From Bacteroidota bacterium (lineage in GTDB: Bacteria > Bacteroidota > Bacteroidia > Bacteroidales > UBA1556), in the NCBI GenBank assembly GCA_003648395.1, contig QMPB01000237.1:1-6903 (forward strand): 6,903 nucleotides of DNA. The letters are read 5' to 3'. The position numbers and the translations under genes were made by a program. Shown piece by piece: positions 1 to 6,378 of the stretch. Position 1 is the first letter of the stretch. Every line of letters begins with the position of its first letter. A model generated the notes under the pieces. It was not told where the DNA came from and ran no database searches. It worked only from the letters and a program-made list of their open reading frames with translations.

Positions 1-1
1 A

Positions 2-82
2 CTATATATTAGTGTTTTAAAAAAATTCAACATTAATGATGAAGATGTTAAAAAGGATAAGATTAACTTACCTAAAATTTAA
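2..82 (+). CDS. possible 3' end of an upstream gene, product unknown (partial)
   Basis: One forward frame is open from the window edge for 26 codons and ends in TAA at 80-82, while the other two forward frames hit stops within the first 20 bases. The peptide is lysine-, aspartate- and asparagine-rich (it contains NINDEDVKKDK) and looks like a hydrophilic protein tail. A strong AT-rich hairpin begins about 45 bases after the stop, as expected for the end of a transcript. The stretch is short, and in DNA this AT-rich an open frame of this length can arise by chance. No family can be assigned. The start lies outside the window. Confidence 0.4.
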   Translation, partial: LYISVLKKFNINDEDVKKDKINLPKI

Positions 83-126
83 TATACTATAACTGTATTT
101 ATATCTTTAATTTATGAACTTTAGTC

Positions 127-167
127 TATTTATACTTAATATTATTAACATATATTAAGTATAAATA
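127..167 (+). terminator. AT-rich hairpin with 16-bp perfect arms, possible terminator of the upstream gene
   Basis: The arms at 127-142 (TATTTATACTTAATAT) and 152-167 are exact reverse complements, separated by a 9-base loop (143-151). The stem is almost entirely A-T, and the right arm is followed by a broken T-rich stretch (TTTTT at 177-181), so it is not a classic GC-rich terminator. It lies between the stop of the possible upstream gene and the promoter of the small secreted protein. A terminator and a regulator-binding palindrome are both possible; the sequence does not decide between them. Confidence 0.4.
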
Positions 168-202
168 TAATATCAATTTTTATATTTAATAATTAAATAC
201 TA

Positions 203-210
203 TATCTTTG
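203..210 (+). promoter_or_regulatory. Bacteroidota-type -7 promoter element for the small secreted protein
   Basis: TATCTTTG matches the TAnnTTTG -7 consensus recognised by the Bacteroidota primary sigma factor. A T-run at 177-181, about 21 bases upstream, could stand in for the -33 TTTG box, but it is weak. Transcription would begin around 215, giving a leader of roughly 35 bases that is A-rich (AAAACAATAAC before the ATG) and has no Shine-Dalgarno sequence, as is normal in this phylum. Confidence 0.6.
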
Positions 211-251
211 TAGCATTATAATTAATAAACAATTTACTTTAAAACAATAAC

Positions 252-677
252 ATGAAAAAAACAGTACTATTAATTGCATTTATTGCTTCAACAACACTTA
301 TGTTTGGTCAAGCACAACGTCAACTTAACATTGGACTAATTGGAGTAAGCTATGAAATTCCTTTAGGAGCAGCTGTAACAATTGCACCAACTGCATTTAC
401 GGATTTTGAATTAAATTGGTTAACTCTTGGAGTTAAAGCTAATTATTATTTTGACGAATTATTTGGTCTACCTGCTGCATGGGATGTATATGCTGGAGCT
501 AATGCTGGATTTGGTTTATGGATTGGTGGAAACGATACAAAAGATAATGGCCTTGATGTAGGAATACACGTTGGTGGTCGTTGGTTTTGGAGTGAGAAAT
601 GGGGTATTTACCTTGAATTAGGTGGCGGAAAACTTGGTGGAGCAGGCGGAGGCCTGGGTTTAACAATGAAAATGTAA
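252..677 (+). CDS. small secreted glycine-rich protein, probably an outer-membrane beta-barrel
   Basis: A 141-residue protein of unrecognised family. Residues 1-20 form a clear Sec signal peptide: MKK, a hydrophobic core (VLLIAFIASTTLMF), and a likely cleavage site after GQA. The mature part of about 120 residues is built of alternating hydrophobic/polar stretches rich in Gly, Trp, Phe and Tyr (for example WLTLGVKANYYF, WDVYAGANAGFGLWIGG, GIHVGGRWFW, WGIYLELGGGKLGGAGGG). This is the pattern of short amphipathic beta strands in small outer-membrane barrels. The last residue is Met, not the C-terminal Phe or Trp usual in such barrels, and the length allows only about 6-8 strands. It has its own promoter and terminator, so it is monocistronic. 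Its function is unknown; the outer-membrane location is inferred from composition and signal peptide only. Confidence 0.85.
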   Translation: MKKTVLLIAFIASTTLMFGQAQRQLNIGLIGVSYEIPLGAAVTIAPTAFTDFELNWLTLGVKANYYFDELFGLPAAWDVYAGANAGFGLWIGGNDTKDNGLDVGIHVGGRWFWSEKWGIYLELGGGKLGGAGGGLGLTMKM

Positions 678-692
678 AACTACAAAATATAT

Positions 693-729
693 AAAAAGGC
701 AAGGATCTAAGATTCTTGCCTTTTTTTTT
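693..729. terminator. bidirectional Rho-independent terminator between convergent genes
   Basis: A 15-base stem (693-707 with 711-725, one G-T wobble) closes on a 3-base loop (TAA). Its GC-containing core is GGCAAG/CTTGCC, and a run of nine T follows at 721-729 on the plus strand. The left arm begins with five A, which read as a T-run on the minus strand. The structure can therefore end both the small secreted-protein transcript (stop at 677) and the convergent lytic transglycosylase transcript (stop at 748). Confidence 0.9.
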
Positions 730-747
730 GCTCTTAATTTTACGAAT

Positions 748-2190
748 CTATTCTTTTACAACATTCTTATAATCTCCATAATAAGAAAATATTTTTCTTA
801 CATAATAATACGGTTCATTCCCTCTACAATAACCATATTTAACTACTGGATCATTATAATACTTAGGATTTTGCTTATGCTTAATATATATATCAACACC
901 ATCAGTCCAAACAGTATTATCCACACCGAATTTTTCGGCTAATCTTCGAGCATCAAGCACATGACCTAATCCTGCATTATATGATGCCAAAGCAAATTTA
1001 ATTTGATTCTCTTCATTTATTGTACTGTCAGTAGCAAATTTATTTTGTAGATAAGCCAAGTATTCCGACCCAGCCCTAATACTCTCCTTAGGGTCAGTAG
1101 GATTACTTAAATTAAATTTCTCAGCTGTAGCCGGCATCATCTGCATTAAGCCCAAAGCTCCTACCCAACTACCAGCCTGAGGGTTGAAACGACTTTCTTG
1201 AAATACTACTGCAGTTAATAAGCGCCAGTCCCAGTTTATTTTTTCAGCATACATTTTAATATAATCATCATATGGCGATAATTTTCCTCCTCTATGCGGT
1301 GTATAATCCTTTCTAGTAAGTTTATTATGCACCTTAGTACGAAAGTATTTATTCCTAATAACAGCAAACTTTGTCGTTTTACTAAAAGGAACAAGCCATT
1401 GGTTAACAACATTCAATAAAGAATCTGAACCTTTTAATAAAGCCCAGGATAACTTTTGATCGATACTTAAACCTAAGGTATAATCAATTCCAAAAACAAA
1501 AGAACTATTAGCTTTAGCAATTCTTTCGTCACAAACAGTAAAATCTATCTCCCCATCAGCAACCATTTGAATAAGCTCTTCCATGGTGTTTATTGAATCA
1601 ACTATTATGTTGATATTCGTTGCGCTGGCTTTTTCAAGATATTCTAAATGCTGCTTAAAAACAGTACCTTTCTGAACATAAACATCCTTACCATCTAAGT
1701 CAATAAAACGATCAATAAACTCTGTTTTATCACTTTTTTTACGGCCATACCTATAGCGCTGTACTAGCACTTGCTTATTATATCCAACAGGCTGAGAAAA
1801 AAGGAAATCTCTAGCCCTATCACTTGTTTGAGTTACATCAAAGGCTGCTATATCAGCTTCCCCATTTTTCATTTTATTCAATGCTGTAGGCACATCATAA
1901 ACCAGAATCAATTCTACTTCCAAACCTTTTTCCTTGGCAAATATATTCATCAAATCATAATGAAAACCCATAGGCTGCCCTTTATATACAAAATAGCCTG
2001 TAGAGTTATTGTGAGTTAAAACCCTTATTTTACCATTATTTACAACTGTAGAATAACTTGTATCGATAATTTCAACCTTATTTTCATTAATCTCAATAGT
2101 ATCATCTTTATTAGGATTACTGCACGAAAATAAAAAAGTAGAGAATGAAAAAAATAGTAATATCTGTAATTTAGGTATAGCTTTGCTCAT
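748..2190 (-). CDS. mltF: membrane-bound lytic murein transglycosylase, MltF-like lipoprotein
   Basis: A 480-residue protein with MltF architecture, which cleaves peptidoglycan glycan strands to 1,6-anhydro-muropeptides at the envelope. Residues 1-22 are a lipoprotein signal; the lipobox LFSC puts the lipidated Cys at 23. Residues ~54-283 are a family 3 solute-binding-like domain (GKIRVLTHN near its start, then GFHYDLMNIFA and GEADIAAFDVT), which in MltF acts as a regulatory module. Residues ~310-470 are the SLT (GH23-type) catalytic domain, with catalytic Glu332 in QESRFNP, then GALGLMQMMP at 344-353 and ASYNAGLGH at 402-410. All the key motifs are intact. I chose the ATG at 2190 over an in-frame GTG at 2217 because it gives a normal signal peptide (MSKAIPK start) and because a -7 promoter element lies between the two. 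It converges on the small secreted protein and diverges from the serine hydrolase. Confidence 0.93.
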   Translation of the reverse strand: MSKAIPKLQILLFFSFSTFLFSCSNPNKDDTIEINENKVEIIDTSYSTVVNNGKIRVLTHNNSTGYFVYKGQPMGFHYDLMNIFAKEKGLEVELILVYDVPTALNKMKNGEADIAAFDVTQTSDRARDFLFSQPVGYNKQVLVQRYRYGRKKSDKTEFIDRFIDLDGKDVYVQKGTVFKQHLEYLEKASATNINIIVDSINTMEELIQMVADGEIDFTVCDERIAKANSSFVFGIDYTLGLSIDQKLSWALLKGSDSLLNVVNQWLVPFSKTTKFAVIRNKYFRTKVHNKLTRKDYTPHRGGKLSPYDDYIKMYAEKINWDWRLLTAVVFQESRFNPQAGSWVGALGLMQMMPATAEKFNLSNPTDPKESIRAGSEYLAYLQNKFATDSTINEENQIKFALASYNAGLGHVLDARRLAEKFGVDNTVWTDGVDIYIKHKQNPKYYNDPVVKYGYCRGNEPYYYVRKIFSYYGDYKNVVKE

Positions 2191-2196
2191 ATAATG

Positions 2197-2204
2197 CGAA
2201 GATA
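2197..2204 (-). promoter_or_regulatory. probable -7 promoter element of the lytic transglycosylase gene
   Basis: Read on the minus strand, TATCTTCG (followed by CATT) matches TAnnTTTG at all but one fixed position. Its 3' end is six bases before the ATG at 2190, so the transcript would start at or only a few bases before the start codon. No convincing TTTG -33 box is seen at the usual 19-21 base spacing. The position supports the ATG at 2190 and argues against the upstream GTG at 2217. Confidence 0.45.
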
Positions 2205-2263
2205 CAAAAAAATACACTTTAATCTTCAGATGACAGGTTTATACTTATCACTTGAATATATAA

Positions 2264-2285
2264 AATTTATTATGGTTAATAAATT
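2264..2285. repeat. AT-only inverted repeat in the divergent intergenic region
   Basis: AATTTATTA (2264-2272) and TAATAAATT (2277-2285) are exact reverse complements around a 4-base spacer (TGGT). It sits in the roughly 185-bp region between the divergent lytic transglycosylase and serine hydrolase genes, where a shared regulator could bind. With only A-T pairs in a very AT-rich region, chance is a fair alternative. I see no other structure in this gap except a weak -7-like TAATATTG at 2336-2343. Confidence 0.3.
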
Positions 2286-2375
2286 AAATACACTTATAGC
2301 TTTATTGTACTAATGCATAAATCAAAATATTTTAGTAATATTGCATAATACAAATCACAATCTAAAAAATACGTT

Positions 2376-3716
2376 ATGTTTAAAAAGGTAATAATAATAA
2401 TTCTAGTAGTAGTTTTAGGAGCTTTCTCATATTTGGCAAAATATCTTGTAGATAGGTCTACTATATTTACTGGCTTTGCAGCAAAAAATATTGCATCAGG
2501 AATTTTTATTGCAGATAGAACGCAAGAAAGCATTGAATCATTAGACATTAATTTCTTTCCTGTTAATTTGGCAACTAGTGTTGTTGATGTGGAGAACAAA
2601 ACTGTAACCAGCAATTTTTTCGGTTTTGGAGAACAGATTGCTGTATACCGTGAAGGCTTAGGATGTGCTCTAATTTCTGATTTTGATATAAATAAAATAA
2701 AAGAACAGAAAACAGAGTATGCTAATAATAATTCAGATAATAATAATAAATATTGGCCACAAGGAATAAAAAATCGCAATATTTCTATTGAGAATGTAGA
2801 TGAAGAGAAGCTTGATAAAGCTATTAAACAAGCTATGGCACAAGGCAATACTCGAGCTATTATTGTAGCATACGATACATTAGTGAAATGGGAGCAATAT
2901 GGCAAAGGATTTGATGAAAAAACTCCAATTTTAGGATGGTCTATGAGCAAAAGTATTACAAGTACTTTTATAGGAATGCTTGTAAAAGAAGGAAAACTAG
3001 ACATTGATAAATCAGCACCAATTGAAGAATGGAAAAATGATGAAAGAAGTAATATCACTTTACGAAACCTATTGCAGATGAACTCTGGACTAAAATGGGT
3101 AGAAGACTATGGAGATATTTCGGAAGCCACAATTATGCTTTATGAAAAAGGTGATTTGGGAAAGTATGCACTTTCAATGCCCGCAGATAAAAAACCAGGA
3201 GTAGATTGGTATTATTCATCAGGAACAACTAACATATTACAAGAGGTTATTAAGCGACAGTTCAATAATAATCAAGAATATTGGGATTGGGCTTATAGAG
3301 ATTTCTTTAAACGCATAGATATGAATAATACTATAATGGAAGCTGATGCTGCAGGCACATTTATTGGCTCTTCTTATACATATGCTCCAGCAAGAGACTG
3401 GGCAAGATTTGGATTATTATATTTACAAAATGGAATTTGGTTTGGTGATACAATTGTTGATAATAGCTGGGTGAACTTTACGCAAGAGGTAGCCCCAAAT
3501 TCTGAAGGAAAATATGGGTCGCAATTTTGGCTTAATCAAAGCGGACATGAATTGCCAGACGGACCAAAGGATACCTATTTTGCTGATGGCTATCAAGGAC
3601 AAAGAGTGTATATTATACCTTCAAAAAAATTAGTAATTGTACGCTTTGGAATATCAAAGAAAGGCGAGTTTGACTATAATAAGTTTGTAAGTGAAATAGT
3701 TGATTCTTTCGAATAA
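2376..3716 (+). CDS. membrane-anchored serine hydrolase, beta-lactamase class C / 6-aminohexanoate-dimer hydrolase-like
   Basis: A 446-residue protein with an N-terminal membrane segment (residues ~4-24, KVIIIILVVVLGAFSYLAKYL) and no lipobox, so the catalytic part should sit anchored outside the inner membrane. Residues ~35-100 hold the N-terminal region seen in this subfamily (ASGIFIADRTQESI). The catalytic domain of the beta-lactamase/penicillin-binding fold spans ~155-446. Its nucleophile motif SxxK is SMSK at Ser189-Lys192. The second motif is YSS at 280-282 in WYYSSGTTN, in place of the YxN of class C beta-lactamases. The third-motif region is DGYQGQ at 404-409 in place of KTG. These substitutions fit esterase, amidase or peptidase members such as 6-aminohexanoate-dimer hydrolase rather than a true beta-lactamase; the substrate is unknown. 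The start ATG is preceded by an A-rich leader. The gene is monocistronic, 268 bp from the next gene. Confidence 0.88.
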   Translation: MFKKVIIIILVVVLGAFSYLAKYLVDRSTIFTGFAAKNIASGIFIADRTQESIESLDINFFPVNLATSVVDVENKTVTSNFFGFGEQIAVYREGLGCALISDFDINKIKEQKTEYANNNSDNNNKYWPQGIKNRNISIENVDEEKLDKAIKQAMAQGNTRAIIVAYDTLVKWEQYGKGFDEKTPILGWSMSKSITSTFIGMLVKEGKLDIDKSAPIEEWKNDERSNITLRNLLQMNSGLKWVEDYGDISEATIMLYEKGDLGKYALSMPADKKPGVDWYYSSGTTNILQEVIKRQFNNNQEYWDWAYRDFFKRIDMNNTIMEADAAGTFIGSSYTYAPARDWARFGLLYLQNGIWFGDTIVDNSWVNFTQEVAPNSEGKYGSQFWLNQSGHELPDGPKDTYFADGYQGQRVYIIPSKKLVIVRFGISKKGEFDYNKFVSEIVDSFE

Positions 3717-3792
3717 TATATGACCTAATAACATTGATATTAAGCTAACGGTCAATAATAAAGTCACCTAAAAGACATAATAGGCTGAATCC

Positions 3793-3823
3793 ATAATACT
3801 TATAGTATATTTATAAGTATTAT
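3793..3823. repeat. AT-rich hairpin downstream of the serine hydrolase
   Basis: ATAATACTTATA (3793-3804) and its exact reverse complement at 3812-3823 form a 12-bp stem with a 7-base loop. It lies about 77 bases after the hydrolase stop. No T-run follows directly (the nearest, TTTTTT, is at 3840-3845), so it is at best a weak terminator. It could separate the hydrolase transcript from the hydrogenase operon or act as a protein-binding site. Confidence 0.4.
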
Positions 3824-3881
3824 TAGCACTTCTATATACTTTTTTCAAATAGCTAGCAATTGAACATTATCAACTCTCTTC

Positions 3882-3897
3882 TGTTATTTTAATAACA
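3882..3897. promoter_or_regulatory. upstream copy of Rex-like palindromic operator
   Basis: TGTTATT-TT-AATAACA is a perfect 16-bp palindrome with two-base spacer. With flanking bases it reads as (C)TGTTA-N6-TAACAA, close to the clostridial Rex operator form TTGTTAA-N4-TTAACAA. Its arms are identical to those of the second copy downstream, and its centre lies about 50 bp upstream of the expected transcription start. The repeated identical palindrome is seen directly; Rex as the ligand is inferred from motif similarity and from the hydrogenase context. Confidence 0.6.
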
Positions 3898-3927
3898 ATA
3901 AGTTATCAAGACTGTAGTACCTTAATT

Positions 3928-3935
3928 TATCTTTG
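3928..3935 (+). promoter_or_regulatory. -7 promoter element of the hydrogenase operon
   Basis: TATCTTTG matches TAnnTTTG exactly and is identical to the octamer before the small secreted-protein gene. No clear -33 TTTG lies 19-21 bases upstream, which suggests a weak or activator-assisted promoter. Transcription would start near 3940, giving a leader of about 45 bases. The downstream palindrome begins inside this element (at 3934) and covers the start site. Confidence 0.6.
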
Positions 3936-3949
3936 TTATTCAAATAACA
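3934..3949. promoter_or_regulatory. downstream copy of Rex-like operator, overlapping the promoter
   Basis: TGTTATT-CA-AATAACA repeats all 14 arm bases of the copy at 3882-3897; only the two-base spacer differs. With flanks it reads TTGTTA-N6-TAACAG. It overlaps the last two bases of the -7 element and the expected +1, where a bound dimer would block RNA polymerase. The centre-to-centre distance of 52 bp is about five helical turns, so both sites face the same side of the DNA. Confidence 0.65.
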
Positions 3950-3984
3950 GTAGTTAATACTATATCAAATAATAAATCAATAAT

Positions 3985-4446
3985 ATGAATAAGTCCGAAG
4001 AAATATTTAAGAAATATAATCATCCATGTGCTGATGATCTAATACCTATTCTTCAAGATATACAGAAAGAAAATGGTTTTCTTTCTGAGGTCTCAGTTAA
4101 GGAAGTTTCTAAATTTCTAAAATTACCATCATCACGAATTTATGGTGTAGCAACATTTTATAATCAATTTAGATTTACGCCTGTTGGCAAATACCATATA
4201 AGTGTATGTAGAGGAACGGCATGTCATGTTTTAGGGTCAGCAACAGTTCTTCAAGAAATAGAGCGCATTTTAAAAATAAAAGCAGGAAATACTTCTAGAG
4301 ATGGGCTTTTTAGCATAGAAGTAGTTGCATGTATTGGCGCTTGCGGCTTAGCCCCTGTAATAAGCATCAACGGAGAGTTTTATGCACAAGTAACTTCCGA
4401 ATCTATAAAAACAATCATTGACGAATACAGAACAAAAGAAAGTTAA
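3985..4446 (+). CDS. hydC: NuoE-like [2Fe-2S] subunit of NAD-linked [FeFe] hydrogenase
   Basis: A 153-residue protein of the 24-kDa subunit family of NADH dehydrogenases (NuoE), the gamma subunit in HydABC hydrogenases. Residues ~1-65 are the helical N-terminal domain (ILQDIQKENGFLS, RIYGVATFYNQF). Residues ~70-150 are the thioredoxin-like ferredoxin domain. Its [2Fe-2S] ligands are all present: Cys75 and Cys80 in CRGTAC, Cys116 and Cys120 in CIGAC. The length is normal for the family. In the complex it passes electrons to or from the flavin subunit. The start is the first ATG after the operator-promoter region; the stop is one base before the ATG of the next gene, showing translational coupling. 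A NuoE of respiratory complex I is unlikely because the following genes are of the hydrogenase type and no nuoA-D genes precede it. Confidence 0.93.
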   Translation: MNKSEEIFKKYNHPCADDLIPILQDIQKENGFLSEVSVKEVSKFLKLPSSRIYGVATFYNQFRFTPVGKYHISVCRGTACHVLGSATVLQEIERILKIKAGNTSRDGLFSIEVVACIGACGLAPVISINGEFYAQVTSESIKTIIDEYRTKES

Positions 4447-4447
4447 T

Positions 4448-6367
4448 ATGAAAACTACAAATAAAGTATTAATGGATTGGTATAATCATAAGCCTATCCA
4501 AACAGAGTCGACAATAATAAGCTCACTAAAAAGAGATATTATAGACAAACCTGTTATATATATCGGCACAGGAACTTGTGGGCTTGGAGCTGGTGCTGCA
4601 AAAACAGAAACTCAGATAAGAGCATATTTACAAAAGAATAATATCGATGCTGAAATAGTGAATATTGGCTGTATTGGGATATGCGCTTATGAACCGATGG
4701 TGGACATACAATTACCCGGTTATAACAGATTATCTTTCAAGAAAGTCACTACACAAAAAGTAGATAATATACTTGATAAGACATTTACATTAGAGCCACC
4801 AAAAGAAGACATCCTTTTTCAGCTTGATAGTAAAAGCAAGGCTTGGGAAGGTATTCAATTTATAAATGAGCACCCATATTTCAAACCACAACAAAGAGTA
4901 GTTCTTAAGAACTGTGGACTAATAAATCCTGAAAGCATAGAAGAATACATCGCTAGAGGAGGATATAGAGCATTACGAAAAAGTATAACAAAATTTAAAC
5001 CATTAGAGCTTTGCGACACTGTAGAGAAAAGTGGTTTGCGAGGCCGCGGTGGCGGAGGTTTTCCTACAGGAAAGAAATGGAAATTTGCCAATGCAGCACC
5101 TTCTGATCAAAAGTATTTGATTTGTAATGCTGACGAGGGTGACCCCGGAGCGTTTATGGATAGAGCAGTAATTGAAGGAGATCCACATCGACTAATCGAA
5201 GGTATGGCAATAGCAGCCTATGCAATAGGTGCTTCAAAGGCAATTGTATATATTAGAGCCGAATACCCTCTTGCTATTCACCGATTGAATATAGCCATAG
5301 AAGATGCAAAACTGTATAGGTTTATAGGAAATAATATATTAGGAACAGACTTTTCTTTGGAGTTTAAGATTAAGAAAGGAGCTGGTGCCTTTGTTTGTGG
5401 CGAAGAAACTGCAATGATAGGAAGCATAGAAGGGCGAAGAGGAATGCCCCGACCACGTCCGCCATTCCCAGCAGCAAGCGGATTACATGGAAAACCGACT
5501 ATAATAAATAATGTAGAAACTCTATCAAATATCCCAGAAATAATACTAAAGGGAAAAGAATGGTATAGTTCTATAGGAACTGACAAAAGTAAAGGCACAA
5601 AGGTATTTGCACTCTCAGGAAAGATAACACTTACAGGACTTGTTGAAATTCCTATGGGAACAAGTGTAAGAGAGATTATTTTTGACATAGCGGGTGGAAT
5701 TCCCAATGGAAAAAAGTTTAAATCAGTTCAGATAGGAGGACCATCAGGAGGTTGTATTACCGAAGAGAACTTAGATATCCCAATTGAATACGAATCCTTA
5801 ATTGAAAAAGGTGCGATGATGGGTTCTGGAGGTCTTGTGGTTATGGATGAGGACACTTGCATGGTTGATGTTGCGAAATTCTTTATGGATTTTATTCAGC
5901 GTGAAAGCTGTGGAAAATGCATCCCTTGTAGAGAAGGGACTAAGCGAATGTTAGATATTCTTGAAAGCATAACCAATAGGCCAATAAATGAAAGTCAATT
6001 TCAGGCTTTGGAAAGAATTAAAGGAGTAACGCAAATTGAGAAACTTGCCAAGGTAATTCAAGAAACATCACTTTGCGGGTTAGGCCAAACAGCTCCAAAC
6101 CCTGTTCTTAGTACATTAAAATGGTTTAGAGAAGAATATGAAGAGCATATTTTTGACAGAACCTGTAGAGCAGGAGTTTGTACAAACTTGCGTCATTTCA
6201 CAGTAGATGTAGAAAAATGTACAGGCTGTACAATCTGTGCAAAGAAATGCCCAACAGATGCAATAATAGGAAGCCGAAAAGAACCACATTTTATTGTAGA
6301 GAATAAATGCATCTCTTGTGGAACCTGCTTCGATGTATGTAAATTTGAGTCTATTATTATCTCTTAA
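4448..6367 (+). CDS. hydB: NuoF-like FMN/NADH-binding subunit with ferredoxin domains, HydB type
   Basis: A 639-residue diaphorase subunit that exchanges electrons with NAD(H) through FMN. Residues ~34-110 are a thioredoxin-like ferredoxin domain with three Cys (44, 75, 79). Residues ~150-470 are the flavin/NADH module, with GRGGGGFPTGKKW at 199-211, NADEGDPGAFMDR at 227-239 and GAGAFVCGEE at 311-320. Cys488, 491, 494 (ESCGKCIPC) and Cys543 bind the NuoF [4Fe-4S] cluster. Cys573 and 578 (TCRAGVC) lie just before a C-terminal 2x[4Fe-4S] ferredoxin: Cys591/594/597/601 and Cys621/624/627/631. The extra N- and C-terminal domains are absent from complex I NuoF and mark the hydrogenase or formate-dehydrogenase type. 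An in-frame TTG at 4418 would overlap hydC by 29 bases; the ATG at 4448, one base after the hydC stop, is the better start. The gene ends 11 bases before hydA. Confidence 0.94.
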   Translation: MKTTNKVLMDWYNHKPIQTESTIISSLKRDIIDKPVIYIGTGTCGLGAGAAKTETQIRAYLQKNNIDAEIVNIGCIGICAYEPMVDIQLPGYNRLSFKKVTTQKVDNILDKTFTLEPPKEDILFQLDSKSKAWEGIQFINEHPYFKPQQRVVLKNCGLINPESIEEYIARGGYRALRKSITKFKPLELCDTVEKSGLRGRGGGGFPTGKKWKFANAAPSDQKYLICNADEGDPGAFMDRAVIEGDPHRLIEGMAIAAYAIGASKAIVYIRAEYPLAIHRLNIAIEDAKLYRFIGNNILGTDFSLEFKIKKGAGAFVCGEETAMIGSIEGRRGMPRPRPPFPAASGLHGKPTIINNVETLSNIPEIILKGKEWYSSIGTDKSKGTKVFALSGKITLTGLVEIPMGTSVREIIFDIAGGIPNGKKFKSVQIGGPSGGCITEENLDIPIEYESLIEKGAMMGSGGLVVMDEDTCMVDVAKFFMDFIQRESCGKCIPCREGTKRMLDILESITNRPINESQFQALERIKGVTQIEKLAKVIQETSLCGLGQTAPNPVLSTLKWFREEYEEHIFDRTCRAGVCTNLRHFTVDVEKCTGCTICAKKCPTDAIIGSRKEPHFIVENKCISCGTCFDVCKFESIIIS

Positions 6368-6378
6368 AAAGAAGAAAA

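Noticed and set aside
499..702. 67-residue minus-strand frame opposite the small secreted protein
   Set aside because: It starts inside the terminator stem and is antisense to a gene with a clear signal peptide, promoter and terminator.
1771..2019. 82-residue plus-strand frame opposite the lytic transglycosylase
   Set aside because: It is antisense to the solute-binding-like domain, which is well conserved in the real frame, and has no promoter or domain of its own.
2294..3058. 254-residue open frame on the minus strand opposite the serine hydrolase
   Set aside because: The sense strand encodes a complete hydrolase with intact motifs. The antisense product is a low-complexity Ser/Leu/Ile-rich shadow with no recognisable domain.
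3882..3949. CRP/FNR-type binding sites in the hydrogenase upstream region
   Set aside because: The palindromes lack the TTGAT-N4-ATCAA or TGTGA-N6-TCACA pattern. The TGTTA-N6-TAACA core fits a Rex-type site better.
3717..3984. CRISPR array, tRNA or riboswitch in the long intergenic region
   Set aside because: There are only two short palindromes and one simple stem. I see no regular repeat-spacer series, cloverleaf or recognisable conserved RNA motif.
4418..4447. Upstream TTG start for hydB
   Set aside because: It would overlap hydC by 29 bases and add ten residues with no family match. The ATG at 4448, one base after the hydC stop, is the natural coupled start.
5278..5706. 142-residue open frame on the minus strand inside hydB
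   Set aside because: It is antisense to the conserved FMN/NADH domain of hydB and shows no independent features. The same applies to the shorter minus-strand frames at 4855-5091 and 5003-5188.
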